The translations under genes and the position numbers were made by a program. 20,012 nt of DNA, taken from positions 1 through 20,012 of IMG/VR virus record IMGVR_UViG_3300028827_000011; one strand, given 5' to 3'. Position 1 is the first letter of the stretch; each line of letters begins with the position of its first letter. Positions 8,681 to 15,714 of the stretch are shown one piece after another. Origin of the DNA: a virus. A model generated the notes under the pieces. That model saw only the letters and a list, made by a program, of their open reading frames with translations, made no database searches and had not been told where the DNA came from.

Positions 8681-9415
8681 ATGCAAATTACAAGATTGTT
8701 CAGAGAAAATTATATTGGTGAGTTTATTACTACATCAAAACAAATAGTAAATGGCATACAAGAAGAGTCTAGACAATGGATTCCAAATACAATTGAACTG
8801 AATATAGATTCGGATTCTGCCGTTGTTATTGGCAATGGCATGAGTAGAATTGATTTTGATTTAGAACAAATCAAAAAACACAAAGGCGGCCACCTAGCTC
8901 AACACAAGTTATATTCGTATGGATGCAATGCATTATATAGAGAGTTCACACCAAACTTTTTAATAGCAACAAACGACTGCATGGTTGACGAAATCGCGGC
9001 CAGTGAGTATTGTGATGATAATATTGTATATACCATTAACCAATATATTCCAAAATATCCTGGTAAATTTCATTTAATTCCATATGGCGTTCAACAAAAT
9101 GCCGGTACGATGGCAACGTGGCTTGCTGCATTTGATGGATTTAAACGAGTATTTTTATTAGGGTTTGATACACAAGATTCAGTTGGGTTAAATAACAATT
9201 TGTACGCAGGGACGGATTGTTATGAAGATCGTCATGCGGACATTTGTGATGATAAGTGGTCGAACGCAATGTATAATATCTTCAGACAATATTATGACGT
9301 TGAATTTATACGAGTAATGCCTGGCCCAAACCCAGTTACTCCATTATCATGGAAAGGATGTTTGAATTTCAGAAATGTAACGTATCGTGATTTTGTATCT
9401 TATGCAGATTTGTAA
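8681..9415 (+). CDS. Glycosyltransferase-like Rossmann protein (DUF115/GT42-like)
   Basis: This 244-residue protein does not look structural. VVIGNGMSR (48-56) resembles the nucleotide-binding start of DUF115 and GT42 sialyltransferase-type proteins (V..GNGPS). YGCNALYREFTPNFLIATND (80-99) matches the cysteine/asparagine strand that follows in those families. NAGTMATWLAAF..FKRVFLLGFD (140-163) matches their S/AG...A....GYKEIYLLGID motif. I infer a sugar-transfer or related Rossmann enzyme, perhaps decorating virion or host surface glycans, but donor and acceptor are unknown. An in-frame ATG upstream at 8630 exists, but starting there would overlap the previous gene by 50 bp. The ATG one base after the previous stop is more likely. 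The last 47 bp overlap the convergent Nudix gene. Confidence 0.62.
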   Translation: MQITRLFRENYIGEFITTSKQIVNGIQEESRQWIPNTIELNIDSDSAVVIGNGMSRIDFDLEQIKKHKGGHLAQHKLYSYGCNALYREFTPNFLIATNDCMVDEIAASEYCDDNIVYTINQYIPKYPGKFHLIPYGVQQNAGTMATWLAAFDGFKRVFLLGFDTQDSVGLNNNLYAGTDCYEDRHADICDDKWSNAMYNIFRQYYDVEFIRVMPGPNPVTPLSWKGCLNFRNVTYRDFVSYADL

Positions 9416-9839
9416 GATATAATAATTCTTCAACAGACGTTAATTTTGTATGTATTTCAGTTGATTTTAGTGTGTTGAACAATCCAGGATGCATTGGTTT
9501 GGGGCAATCATCTAAAGGTGCCCATGCATATGCCTTGTGCTCTTTATTAAGCGTTGGTATAAATTCCTCATCAATAACAAACATGTAAGTATGATATATA
9601 AAATTACTATTTTGACTCGTGTATTGTTCTAATGGTATAATTTTGTTAATATGTGGCGTCTTACCTATTTCTTCATGAATTTCGCGCATAAGACCATTAA
9701 TAACAGTTTCATTATTTTCAATTTTTCCGCCGGGCAAACCCCACGTACCACTATGTGACGAATGATCACGCAATAAAAACAAATATCGTTTTGTACTGAC
9801 ACTAAAAAACATAGCCCCAGCAGCTATTAATTTACTCAT
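9369..9839 (-). CDS. Nudix hydrolase (MutT-like)
   Basis: This 156-residue enzyme has a near-complete Nudix box GX5EX7REUXEEXG at residues 38-59: GKIENNE, then seven residues, then REIHEEIG. The two EE-type glutamates that bind Mg2+ are present. Before it, GTWGLPGG is the usual lead-in strand. Nudix enzymes hydrolyse nucleoside diphosphates linked to another group; the substrate cannot be read from sequence. I chose the ATG at 9839, whose ATGA overlaps the gp15 stop and implies coupling. An ATG five codons upstream is possible. The 3' end runs 47 bp into the glycosyltransferase-like gene on the other strand. It is read with gp14 and gp15 from the late promoter at 12510-12517, which is unusual timing for a nucleotide enzyme. 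Confidence 0.85.
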   Translation of the reverse strand: MSKLIAAGAMFFSVSTKRYLFLLRDHSSHSGTWGLPGGKIENNETVINGLMREIHEEIGKTPHINKIIPLEQYTSQNSNFIYHTYMFVIDEEFIPTLNKEHKAYAWAPLDDCPKPMHPGLFNTLKSTEIHTKLTSVEELLYLTNLHKIQNHDTLHF

Positions 9840-11245
9840 AATATTAAAAACCACTCCCCTGCTTTGTATTCACCTTCAAAACTTTTAACCCATCGATCAT
9901 TGTCCCAATGATACTGGATTCCAGTCGTAATGTTTGTTAAGTAATGTTGTGTTCCAATTTCATTATTTGAGTCAAAGGCAACAATCCATTTGGTACCATC
10001 CCATTCAATAATGTCATTGTTATTAGCAATTAGTTCTTCTCCACCCAAACCTTGCCACGCAACTGCTATACCTGCATCAGTAGAATTACCAATGCCGTTG
10101 ATTATTAGATACCGCGTTCCAGTAACTGGTGCAGGTAGCCCGGCGTTTGGACCAGACCGTAATGGGTCAATAATTGCATCTACTGGACCTAAATCATTAG
10201 ATGGTATTGTGTCAGTGTCAACTGTAAATAGTAAAGTCGTTGGATCATTTGGATCTTCTGTAACAGTACCAATAACTTCAGTGACACCGTCGTCTTGCAA
10301 GAATGTCATTTTAGATACACCCGGACACAATTTGCCTTCATATTGATTAAATATTTCTTGCCACGTAACTGCTGGGCTATCTGTTATTAATGTAGGCGGC
10401 TCTAGATCTTCATTTTCTGGTGTTGCAATTTCGGCTGCTCTGAATGCTGTTACTCTGCCATTTACTAAAATTACATTGTAGTCTAACGGAGACAGCTTCA
10501 TACGATTGCCAATTAGATCTGCATTATTAAATTGATCTATGTCAGTTAACGGGGCATCGCCGTTGATATCATATATCGAAACAAGGGCTCGTTTCGTTAT
10601 GTTTAATTTTTTAACCTTGCTTGGTGGACTGATCCATATAGGTATACTAAACGCCATTGTTGCTATGTCGATATTTTCATTTGAACCAACCGGAACCGAA
10701 CGAGACGACCAAGTTACACCAGTTAAATTAACTGTTGTTAGGCTTGTCCAATCAAAGTAATTGTCTGTACTCTGAATTTCAAATGATGGATTAAACAATG
10801 GCGCAATTTGTTCTAAAATTTGTAGTTTTTGAGTTGTGTTACTGGTCCAAATATCTAACTTTAATTTTAAATCATATGGTACAGGCATAATACGTTCAAT
10901 AGTATATGCATTGCCTTCTTCTGGCAATAATTCACCACTGATAGGATCTTTTTTGCGTGTTCTTACATGCCTTTTGTCAACAAAATATGGATCTTGAATA
11001 CGTTTTCGGTCGTATTCCAATGCAGTTACATATACTGCCATTGCAGGCACAGTATTTACGATGTTTTCGCTATTTTGTTTCAGAATCATCGCTGCTTGTC
11101 GACTAGGATCACCGTACATTACTGGTACAGTTCGTAGAGTATTGTTACCAAACTCAACTTGGAATCCAGAGCACAGGCGCATAAACTGCAAGATAAAGCG
11201 TCTTACTTGTGAATCATAATAAAATTGATTTGTGGATATTGTCAT
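9836..11245 (-). CDS. 15: Tail sheath stabiliser/completion protein, T4 gp15-like
   Basis: This 469-residue protein is a gp15 homologue, the ring that caps the contracted-tail end at the tail-neck junction. The N-terminus FYYDSQVRRF...LCSGFQVEF...LRTVPVMYGDPSRQ aligns by eye with T4 gp15 (YFYNSSFRRY...LFSNIQI...RVPITYAS). VPYDLKLKLDIWT..T.KLQILEQIAPLFNPSFE (122-156) matches the T4 segment around YELSIFTR..D...IVEQILPYFQPHF, and IPIWISPPSKVKKL follows. T4 gp15 is about 270 residues. This one has about 200 extra, including a C-terminal region with two W-rich motifs (IIEWDGTKWIV at 412-422, IQYHWDNDRWVK at 443-454). The start shares one base with the gp14 stop (TAATG), so the genes are coupled. 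Confidence 0.85.
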   Translation of the reverse strand: MTISTNQFYYDSQVRRFILQFMRLCSGFQVEFGNNTLRTVPVMYGDPSRQAAMILKQNSENIVNTVPAMAVYVTALEYDRKRIQDPYFVDKRHVRTRKKDPISGELLPEEGNAYTIERIMPVPYDLKLKLDIWTSNTTQKLQILEQIAPLFNPSFEIQSTDNYFDWTSLTTVNLTGVTWSSRSVPVGSNENIDIATMAFSIPIWISPPSKVKKLNITKRALVSIYDINGDAPLTDIDQFNNADLIGNRMKLSPLDYNVILVNGRVTAFRAAEIATPENEDLEPPTLITDSPAVTWQEIFNQYEGKLCPGVSKMTFLQDDGVTEVIGTVTEDPNDPTTLLFTVDTDTIPSNDLGPVDAIIDPLRSGPNAGLPAPVTGTRYLIINGIGNSTDAGIAVAWQGLGGEELIANNNDIIEWDGTKWIVAFDSNNEIGTQHYLTNITTGIQYHWDNDRWVKSFEGEYKAGEWFLIL

Positions 11246-12483
11246 TAATTATCTGCCTTGGGTTTTAGTATCTCAGATAAGAGCTGCCGTTCTTCAGTGT
11301 AGCCAGTACATCTGTTTGTAACTTCACCGTCCGATGTGTTATTGTTATTTACAAAACCGCCCAGCAAAGTTTCATCATTTCCGGCAGTTAGTGATGTTCT
11401 AACCTTGTCTTCAATCTTAATCCAATGATTACCATCAAAGCGAAATAGTCTATTTGGTATAAAGTCTATTCGTAACACAAAATCACCAAGTTTTGGATCA
11501 GACGGAAATTCAATAGATTCAATTACTGGATATCCATTAGGAGCAAGTCCGTCACCTATTAAATATCTGTCGGACTTTTGGATATCAACATCTGGAGAAA
11601 TACCAACAGAATCAGCAGTCCAATTACCGTTATCTGCGGTAAGTGGAGTAGATGTTCCAGGAACTAATGTTGAATCTGCTGTTAGGTTATCTGCTCTTCT
11701 GACATGACCGTCTTCTACTGGTGCTACATAAAAGTGACTAGTATCATAACCACTTTTGGGTACGTCATTTTCTGCTTGTTCGATAATTTTTTCATTTATA
11801 TTAGTAACAGCATTATTGTTACTTAATATATCAGCAAGTGTGCTATTAGCACCAGTGTCGGCCAATACATCATCTTTTGGCTTGCCATCAATACCAAGTT
11901 GTTCAAGTAAATTTGATACTTCTTGACTATCAACTAACGGCGTGCATTTAACTCTCCATAGGTGTGGCCACCAACTTGGACTATAGCCCTCCGCAGGTCT
12001 TGTTCCTTCTTGAACAACATAGTATCGTCTGAGTGCTGCTGGAATATCCTCATCTAGTGCATAAAATTCTTTAAGATGTGGTAATTCCAACACATCGCCT
12101 GGCATCAATTTTCGTCCAATTGCATCATACATGTCTTTTAAATGAAAGACAATGAAAATGGTATCAGATGATAAAAAAAGACCGAATTGTGATAGATCAA
12201 AATCAGAATCGTTCAATCGATATATCCCGCGAAGATTATAAACATCTGCGTCATATTTCCTGTCGCGGTTTTCCATGAATAGAATATCTTGAATATCCAA
12301 TTCTGTGGGAGCAGAATTGTCTGGTTGGGTTGGATCAGTAGACCCGCTAGTTTCTGCTGGGCCTAAATACTTATGAACATGTATGCCCGTCCCGCCGACT
12401 GTAAATTGCTCACTGATTATTCTATCAAAAAATTGATAATCGTTTGTGTGCTTTCCTTCTTTCCACAATGAAATTCGTGGCAT
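11245..12483 (-). CDS. 14: Neck protein, T4 gp14-like
   Basis: This 412-residue protein is a gp14-type neck protein, which joins with gp13 below the portal to close the filled head and accept the tail. Residues 15-40 (YQFFDRIISEQFTVGGTGIHVHKY) and 64-75 (DIQDILFMENRD) match the gp14 N-terminus. Residues 122-160 (IGRKLMPGDVLELPHLKEFYAL...LRRYYVV) fit the T4 segment with EGDLIYFP..NSLFEI. It is longer than T4 gp14 (about 256 residues), with a spacer near 200-300 and a C-terminal module KLGDFVLRIDFIPNRLFRF, then DGNHWIK (331-356). A perfect late promoter lies 27 bp upstream, followed by AAGGA as ribosome binding site. It is first in the minus-strand transcript 14-15-Nudix. Confidence 0.8.
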   Translation of the reverse strand: MPRISLWKEGKHTNDYQFFDRIISEQFTVGGTGIHVHKYLGPAETSGSTDPTQPDNSAPTELDIQDILFMENRDRKYDADVYNLRGIYRLNDSDFDLSQFGLFLSSDTIFIVFHLKDMYDAIGRKLMPGDVLELPHLKEFYALDEDIPAALRRYYVVQEGTRPAEGYSPSWWPHLWRVKCTPLVDSQEVSNLLEQLGIDGKPKDDVLADTGANSTLADILSNNNAVTNINEKIIEQAENDVPKSGYDTSHFYVAPVEDGHVRRADNLTADSTLVPGTSTPLTADNGNWTADSVGISPDVDIQKSDRYLIGDGLAPNGYPVIESIEFPSDPKLGDFVLRIDFIPNRLFRFDGNHWIKIEDKVRTSLTAGNDETLLGGFVNNNNTSDGEVTNRCTGYTEERQLLSEILKPKADN

Positions 12484-12509
12484 ATCTCTATATCCTTAGT
12501 TATTATGTA

Positions 12510-12517
12510 TATTTATA
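12510..12517 (-). promoter_or_regulatory. T4-type late promoter, perfect TATAAATA
   Basis: Read on the minus strand the octamer is exactly TATAAATA, 26 bp before the gp14 ATG. An AAGGA ribosome binding site lies between. It should drive the gp14-gp15-Nudix transcript. Confidence 0.75.
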
Positions 12518-12524
12518 TTAAGTG

Positions 12525-12552
12525 TTGACTTTAAATTTTAATATGCTATAGT
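12525..12552 (+). promoter_or_regulatory. Sigma70-type promoter, extended -10
   Basis: TTGACT (12525-12530), a 16-bp spacer and TATAGT (12547-12552), preceded by TGC, make an extended -10 promoter. The predicted start near 12559 is at or next to the ATG at 12560. It is divergent from the gp14 late promoter only a few bases away. Confidence 0.65.
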
Positions 12553-12559
12553 TACTATT

Positions 12560-12745
12560 ATGATGGATGTATTTAATAAAGAATATAATGCAATGCTAAT
12601 ACAAATGAAAGCGCATGGGATAGAATTGACCCATGAGCTAAATGCATTGCTAATCCATTTTGCTGAATTAAGAGTTGCGGATAAAGAGCGTATCCGTATG
12701 CTCGAAAACATCATGCATGCAAACCATTTTGAAATAAATTCTTGA
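12560..12745 (+). CDS. Small helical protein, possibly leaderless
   Basis: This 61-residue protein of unknown function reads as almost wholly helical: NKEYNAMLIQMKAHGIEL, then AELRVADKERIRMLENI. It has no signal peptide or cysteines. A good sigma70-type promoter ends 8 bp before the first of two adjacent ATGs (12560 and 12563), and no ribosome binding site can fit between the predicted transcript start and the ATG, so translation may be leaderless. The opposite-strand frame across the same bases has no comparable signals. It precedes the exported HExxH protein, which has its own promoter. Being a real gene is likely but not certain. Confidence 0.55.
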   Translation: MMDVFNKEYNAMLIQMKAHGIELTHELNALLIHFAELRVADKERIRMLENIMHANHFEINS

Positions 12746-12770
12746 TTTTGGTTAAGAGTTAGTTTATAAT
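12742..12770 (+). promoter_or_regulatory. Sigma70-type promoter for exported HExxH protein
   Basis: TTGATT (12742-12747), a 17-bp spacer and a perfect TATAAT (12765-12770). Predicted start near 12777, followed by AGAGGT ribosome binding site at 12788-12793, 5 bp before the ATG at 12799. This looks like an early, host-polymerase promoter inside late structural genes. Confidence 0.72.
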
Positions 12771-12798
12771 ACATAGACTAACTAAGTAGAGGTATCAT

Positions 12799-13254
12799 AT
12801 GAAGTTTGGCAAACCGTATGTTTTGGCAGCAGCTCTGATCATTTCCCATAATGTAATGGCACAAAAAGCATTCTGGGACTATCACGCAGATGCTACTACT
12901 CAAGAAGGGTTCATTATCCAGGGAAAAAACATGCCTGAAAATATTGATGACCTTGTTCATCGGGCATGGGTCGAAGCTCAGGAATGTAGCGGCATTACCG
13001 CTACGCCAAAGCATCGAGTGATTGTAAATTTCACTGGAAAGCTAAAGAAACGAAACAATGAAGGTACCATTTATTTGACAAGATCCACTGTCTATATTGA
13101 GGCAAATAAGCGAGATATGCGCTATAAGCCCATGTCAACAGTGAAGCACGAGTTTATCCATTATCTCAAATATCTTGATGGTAATAGCCTTAACGCATCA
13201 TTCAAAAAGCACGGCCGCATTTATAAAAAATGCTCTAAACCCGTTAAACTGTAA
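12799..13254 (+). CDS. Exported HExxH zinc-metallopeptidase-like protein
   Basis: This 151-residue protein has a Sec signal peptide: basic start (MKFGKPY), hydrophobic core (VLAAALIIS) and likely cleavage after VMA at residue 21, which leaves about 130 residues in the periplasm or envelope. HEFIH (117-121) is an HExxH zinc site. A later His-Gly (H138, KKHGRIYKKC) could give the third ligand, as in SprT-like peptidases (HExxH...HG). C63 and C145 could form a disulfide. Family membership beyond the motif is not clear. It has its own sigma70-type promoter and strong ribosome binding site, unlike the neighbouring virion genes, so early expression is inferred. Possible roles are envelope modification, superinfection exclusion or help in lysis; none is shown by sequence. 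No lysis genes are adjacent. Confidence 0.7.
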   Translation: MKFGKPYVLAAALIISHNVMAQKAFWDYHADATTQEGFIIQGKNMPENIDDLVHRAWVEAQECSGITATPKHRVIVNFTGKLKKRNNEGTIYLTRSTVYIEANKRDMRYKPMSTVKHEFIHYLKYLDGNSLNASFKKHGRIYKKCSKPVKL

Positions 13255-13257
13255 ATA
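13250..13257 (+). promoter_or_regulatory. Weak late promoter candidate, TGTAAATA
   Basis: It matches TATAAATA at 7 of 8 positions and overlaps the stop of the HExxH gene, 45 bp before the next ATG at 13303. It may allow late expression of the downstream genes separately from the sigma70 promoter, but the match could be chance. Confidence 0.28.
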
Positions 13258-13302
13258 ACAGTCAATAGCGCAGGGAAGCGCCCATAACAAATTGGAGATA
13301 TT

Positions 13303-14460
13303 ATGAAAAAAGCACCAAGAAAAAGAAGATCTGCCAAGGATCTCGACGTCATTCATATTGGAAAACTTCCCAAGTGGGATGACATTGACTCCCCTGATCA
13401 CCCTGAATTTATGAATAGAGTAAAAATGGCCTTGCGCCATTATGGGTATTTTTTCAATATTAAAGACTTTTACAAAGATGTTGTTAAGTGGGCTGAAAAC
13501 AACATTAACAATAGTGAAATAATTAACAATTATAAAAAAGCACCCGAATGGAAAACCCCTATGACTGTATGCAGTCTGGTTGCTGCTGAAAAAGCAGGCA
13601 TGCCAATGAAAAAAGAGCATGCAGACTACATTATTGGACACTTGACAAAAATAGCTACAGAATTTGCATCGAATGAGCAAATTCAAAGCGAAAAAGACAA
13701 AAAACAAGCAAAAAAAGTGCCAGAAAAAACAATTCAGCAACGTATGCAAGAAAAGGCACAGCAGCACATCCTTTATATAGAAGAAACGTATGAAGATGGC
13801 ATTATTGAACGAAAGGAAGCACATCCTAATCCAAATATCTTAGAATATCTAAGAAAAGAAGATGTTCCAGCACTAACTGTTAATTTCATAATTGATCATT
13901 TCCAGCATCAGCTTGATGAAATATCTTCTGCAACTGGCAAAAATGCTGACCCTGAATTAAAAGAGGGGTACAGCAACCTCAAACGTAGTGATTTTAAAAG
14001 ATTTATTGATTTCTACAAGGCTCTTTTGAATGAGCTAAATGAATACAAAACTGCCAAACTTGCAGAAAAGAAAGTAAGAAAGAAAAAATCACAATCAAAA
14101 TCAAAACAAGTAGCAAAGCTAAAATACCTAGAAAAATTTCCAGGATTGAATTTGGTGTCAATTAATCCGGAGGAAATAATTGGAGCAAAAGTATTGTGGG
14201 TATATAATGTAAAAACCAGAAAGTTAGGTAAATATGTTGCTGGTGAGTTTGATACATTAGGAGTAAAGGGGTCTACGCTGACTGGGATTGACCAGTCCAA
14301 GAGTGTTGCAAAAACTTTGCGTAAACCAAAAGAACAGCTAGGAGAATTCAAGCGGGCGGGGAAAGTAAAACTACGAAAGTTTATGGATTCTATTACAACC
14401 GTTGGTATTAAACTTACTGGGCGAATAAACAAGGATACTATCTTACTTAAAGTGGAATAA
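13303..14460 (+). CDS. Conserved basic phage protein, function unknown
   Basis: This 385-residue, lysine-rich protein is one I associate with other aquatic T4-like phages but cannot assign a function. It starts with a very basic tail (MKKAPRKRRSAKDL), a globular N-terminal part (about 12-125), a charged helical stretch (125-155, QSEKDKKQAKKVPEKT), a helical region (178-250), a poly-basic linker (255-272, EKKVRKKKSQSKSK) and a C-terminal domain (285-385) with KVLWVYNVKTRKLGKYVA, VKGSTLTG, KTLRKP and LTGRINKDTILLK. The basic segments would suit nucleic acid binding or packing in the head. A GGAG ribosome binding site is 7-8 bp before the ATG. It lies between the HExxH gene and the gp13 block, and a virion or head role is only inferred. 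Confidence 0.75.
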   Translation: MKKAPRKRRSAKDLDVIHIGKLPKWDDIDSPDHPEFMNRVKMALRHYGYFFNIKDFYKDVVKWAENNINNSEIINNYKKAPEWKTPMTVCSLVAAEKAGMPMKKEHADYIIGHLTKIATEFASNEQIQSEKDKKQAKKVPEKTIQQRMQEKAQQHILYIEETYEDGIIERKEAHPNPNILEYLRKEDVPALTVNFIIDHFQHQLDEISSATGKNADPELKEGYSNLKRSDFKRFIDFYKALLNELNEYKTAKLAEKKVRKKKSQSKSKQVAKLKYLEKFPGLNLVSINPEEIIGAKVLWVYNVKTRKLGKYVAGEFDTLGVKGSTLTGIDQSKSVAKTLRKPKEQLGEFKRAGKVKLRKFMDSITTVGIKLTGRINKDTILLKVE

Positions 14461-14464
14461 TACA

Positions 14465-14842
14465 ATGGCAATAGATATACATGGTAGTGGATTTTATACG
14501 TCAGCAAATGGGGTAGTTCCTCCTGAAGTGTCTGAGAAAATTGTTGAATCAATGAAAGATTCGGTTATTGATGGCAAGATAGTGGCACCTCATTATAACG
14601 AACATCCAAATGTTATAGCAATTGTTTATGTGTATAGTTGGACTGGTATCAGAAAGCTCAAAAAAAATATGGATCTTAGCTGGAATAAGGTACGGTACAG
14701 TGTAGATCCTATATCTAAAGGCTCATATGCAATTAGACCCAACACTACTCATTTTGTTGATCATATGTATGAAGTTCTTTTGACTGACGAACGCCAAGTG
14801 ACTATTTTGTCATTATTATTGAAAGATAAAAATACAAAATAA
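14465..14842 (+). CDS. Unrecognised 125-residue phage protein
   Basis: I do not recognise this protein. It is a mixed alpha/beta, soluble-looking chain with no signal peptide or cysteines. Visible stretches are an N-terminal IHGSGFYTSANGVVPPEV, strand-like VIAIVYVYSW (49-58), and MYEVLLTDERQVTILSLLL near the C-terminus. The start lies 4 bp after the previous stop, so it probably shares that transcript. Placed just upstream of the gp13 late promoter. No function is proposed. Confidence 0.65.
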   Translation: MAIDIHGSGFYTSANGVVPPEVSEKIVESMKDSVIDGKIVAPHYNEHPNVIAIVYVYSWTGIRKLKKNMDLSWNKVRYSVDPISKGSYAIRPNTTHFVDHMYEVLLTDERQVTILSLLLKDKNTK

Positions 14843-14866
14843 CTCTATTATGTTGATATCATTATC

Positions 14867-14874
14867 TATAAATA
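14867..14874 (+). promoter_or_regulatory. T4-type late promoter, perfect TATAAATA
   Basis: An exact TATAAATA lies 18 bp before the gp13 ATG, with a TAAAGGA ribosome binding site at 14878-14884. This is one of the clearest late promoters of the window. Confidence 0.8.
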
Positions 14875-14892
14875 CAGTAAAGGATTACAGCA

Positions 14893-15657
14893 ATGCCAAC
14901 ACAACAGCAAACAGAACACGAGTTACGACAAGAAATTAAACAATACATCTATAATCGTTTAGGTGGCGGTATGGTTGATGTTGAGCTAGACCAGGAGCAT
15001 TATGACACTGCGATTAGTCAGGCCTTATCAAAGTATCGTCAACGTTCTTCAAATGCAATGGAAGAGAGCTACGGCGTTTTAAAATTAGTTCCTGAGCAAA
15101 ATGTCTATGTACTTCCACAGGAAGTAATGTCAGTTAGACAAATCTTTAGACGCGGTCTTGGTAATTCCCAATCTACTTCAAATTTCGAACCGTTCTCTGC
15201 CGGATGGATGAATGCATATATGTTGCAATCTGGCAGACAAGGTGGTTTGGTAATGTATGAGCTATATGCTAGTTTCCAAGAATTAGCAATGCGCATGTTT
15301 GGCGGATTTATTAATTTTACATTTGATCCACAAACAAAGAAATTAACAATTATGCGCAAGATTCCATTAAGTGCAGAAGAAGATGTTATTCTTTGGCAGT
15401 ACAATTACAAGCCAGACGCTGTATTATTGGCAGATCATGCTGCTGGTCAATGGATTAAAGAATATGCATATTCTTTTGCTAAATTTATTTTAGGCGAAGC
15501 TAGGAGCAAATTTAATAGCATTGCAGGTCCTCAAGGAGGTACTTCTTTAAACGGCAACGATTTAAAAAATGAAGCTACTAAAGAAATGGAACTGCTGTTA
15601 GAAGAGCTTAAAAAATATCAAGATTGGCAGACTCCTATGTGGTTTGTTATTGGTTAA
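14893..15657 (+). CDS. 13: Neck protein, T4 gp13-like
   Basis: This 254-residue protein is a gp13-type head completion/neck protein, which binds the portal after packaging and recruits gp14. The N-terminal region (ELRQEIKQYIYNRLGGGMVDVEL, then YDTAISQALSKYRQRS) is the helical neck core. GVLKLVPEQNVYVLPQEVMSVRQIF (61-85) matches the family's Y.LP..V..V..V strand pair. The C-terminal half has the KYAYSFAKFILGEARSKF-like helix (here EYAYSFAKFILGEARSKFNS) and a final KKYQDWQTPMWFVIG. Length is close to T4 gp13 (309) but shorter. It has its own late promoter and strong ribosome binding site. In T4 genes 13, 14 and 15 are adjacent on one strand; here 14-15 lie about 2.4 kb away on the other strand. 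Confidence 0.85.
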   Translation: MPTQQQTEHELRQEIKQYIYNRLGGGMVDVELDQEHYDTAISQALSKYRQRSSNAMEESYGVLKLVPEQNVYVLPQEVMSVRQIFRRGLGNSQSTSNFEPFSAGWMNAYMLQSGRQGGLVMYELYASFQELAMRMFGGFINFTFDPQTKKLTIMRKIPLSAEEDVILWQYNYKPDAVLLADHAAGQWIKEYAYSFAKFILGEARSKFNSIAGPQGGTSLNGNDLKNEATKEMELLLEELKKYQDWQTPMWFVIG

Positions 15658-15682
15658 TAATAAAGCGCAACACGTCATGTAA

Positions 15683-15690
15683 TATAAATC
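15683..15690 (+). promoter_or_regulatory. Late promoter overlapping a hairpin arm, TATAAATC
   Basis: The octamer matches TATAAATA at 7 of 8 positions. T4 late transcripts start about 5-7 bp downstream, here about 15696, which is after the left arm of the hairpin at 15686-15693. It would therefore make kinase mRNA lacking that arm. Confidence 0.6.
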
Positions 15691-15714
15691 CTGTATTATA
15701 ATGCAGGATTTTTT
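15686..15714 (+). promoter_or_regulatory. Hairpin hiding the kinase ribosome binding site, with T-tract
   Basis: AAATCCTG (15686-15693) pairs perfectly with CAGGATTT (15704-15711) around a 10-nt loop, followed by a T-run to 15714 and then the ATG at 15715. The right arm contains AGGA, the kinase ribosome binding site. In read-through RNA the stem would block translation, end transcription after gp13, or both. Confidence 0.65.

Noticed and set aside
9396-9419. TATCTTA/TAAGATA inverted repeat at the convergent gene ends, considered as bidirectional terminator
   Set aside because: The stem is only 7 AT-rich pairs with a 10-nt loop and no adjacent T-run on either strand.
9840-9854. Five-codon longer Nudix start
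   Set aside because: The ATGA overlap with the gp15 stop at 9836-9839 is a standard coupled start, and the shorter form begins right before the first Nudix strand.
12538-12774. 78-codon open frame on the minus strand over the small helical gene
   Set aside because: The plus-strand frame has a well-placed promoter and ATG; this frame has no ribosome binding site.
13198-13824. 208-codon hydrophobic open frame on the minus strand
   Set aside because: It lies opposite the HExxH and basic-protein genes, has low-complexity Phe/Cys/Leu-rich content typical of the antisense of Lys/Glu-rich coding sequence, and shows no ribosome binding site or promoter.
14013-14552. 179-codon open frame on the minus strand
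   Set aside because: Antisense of the basic protein and its neighbour; Phe/Ser-rich composition with no recognisable motif, while the plus-strand genes have family motifs.
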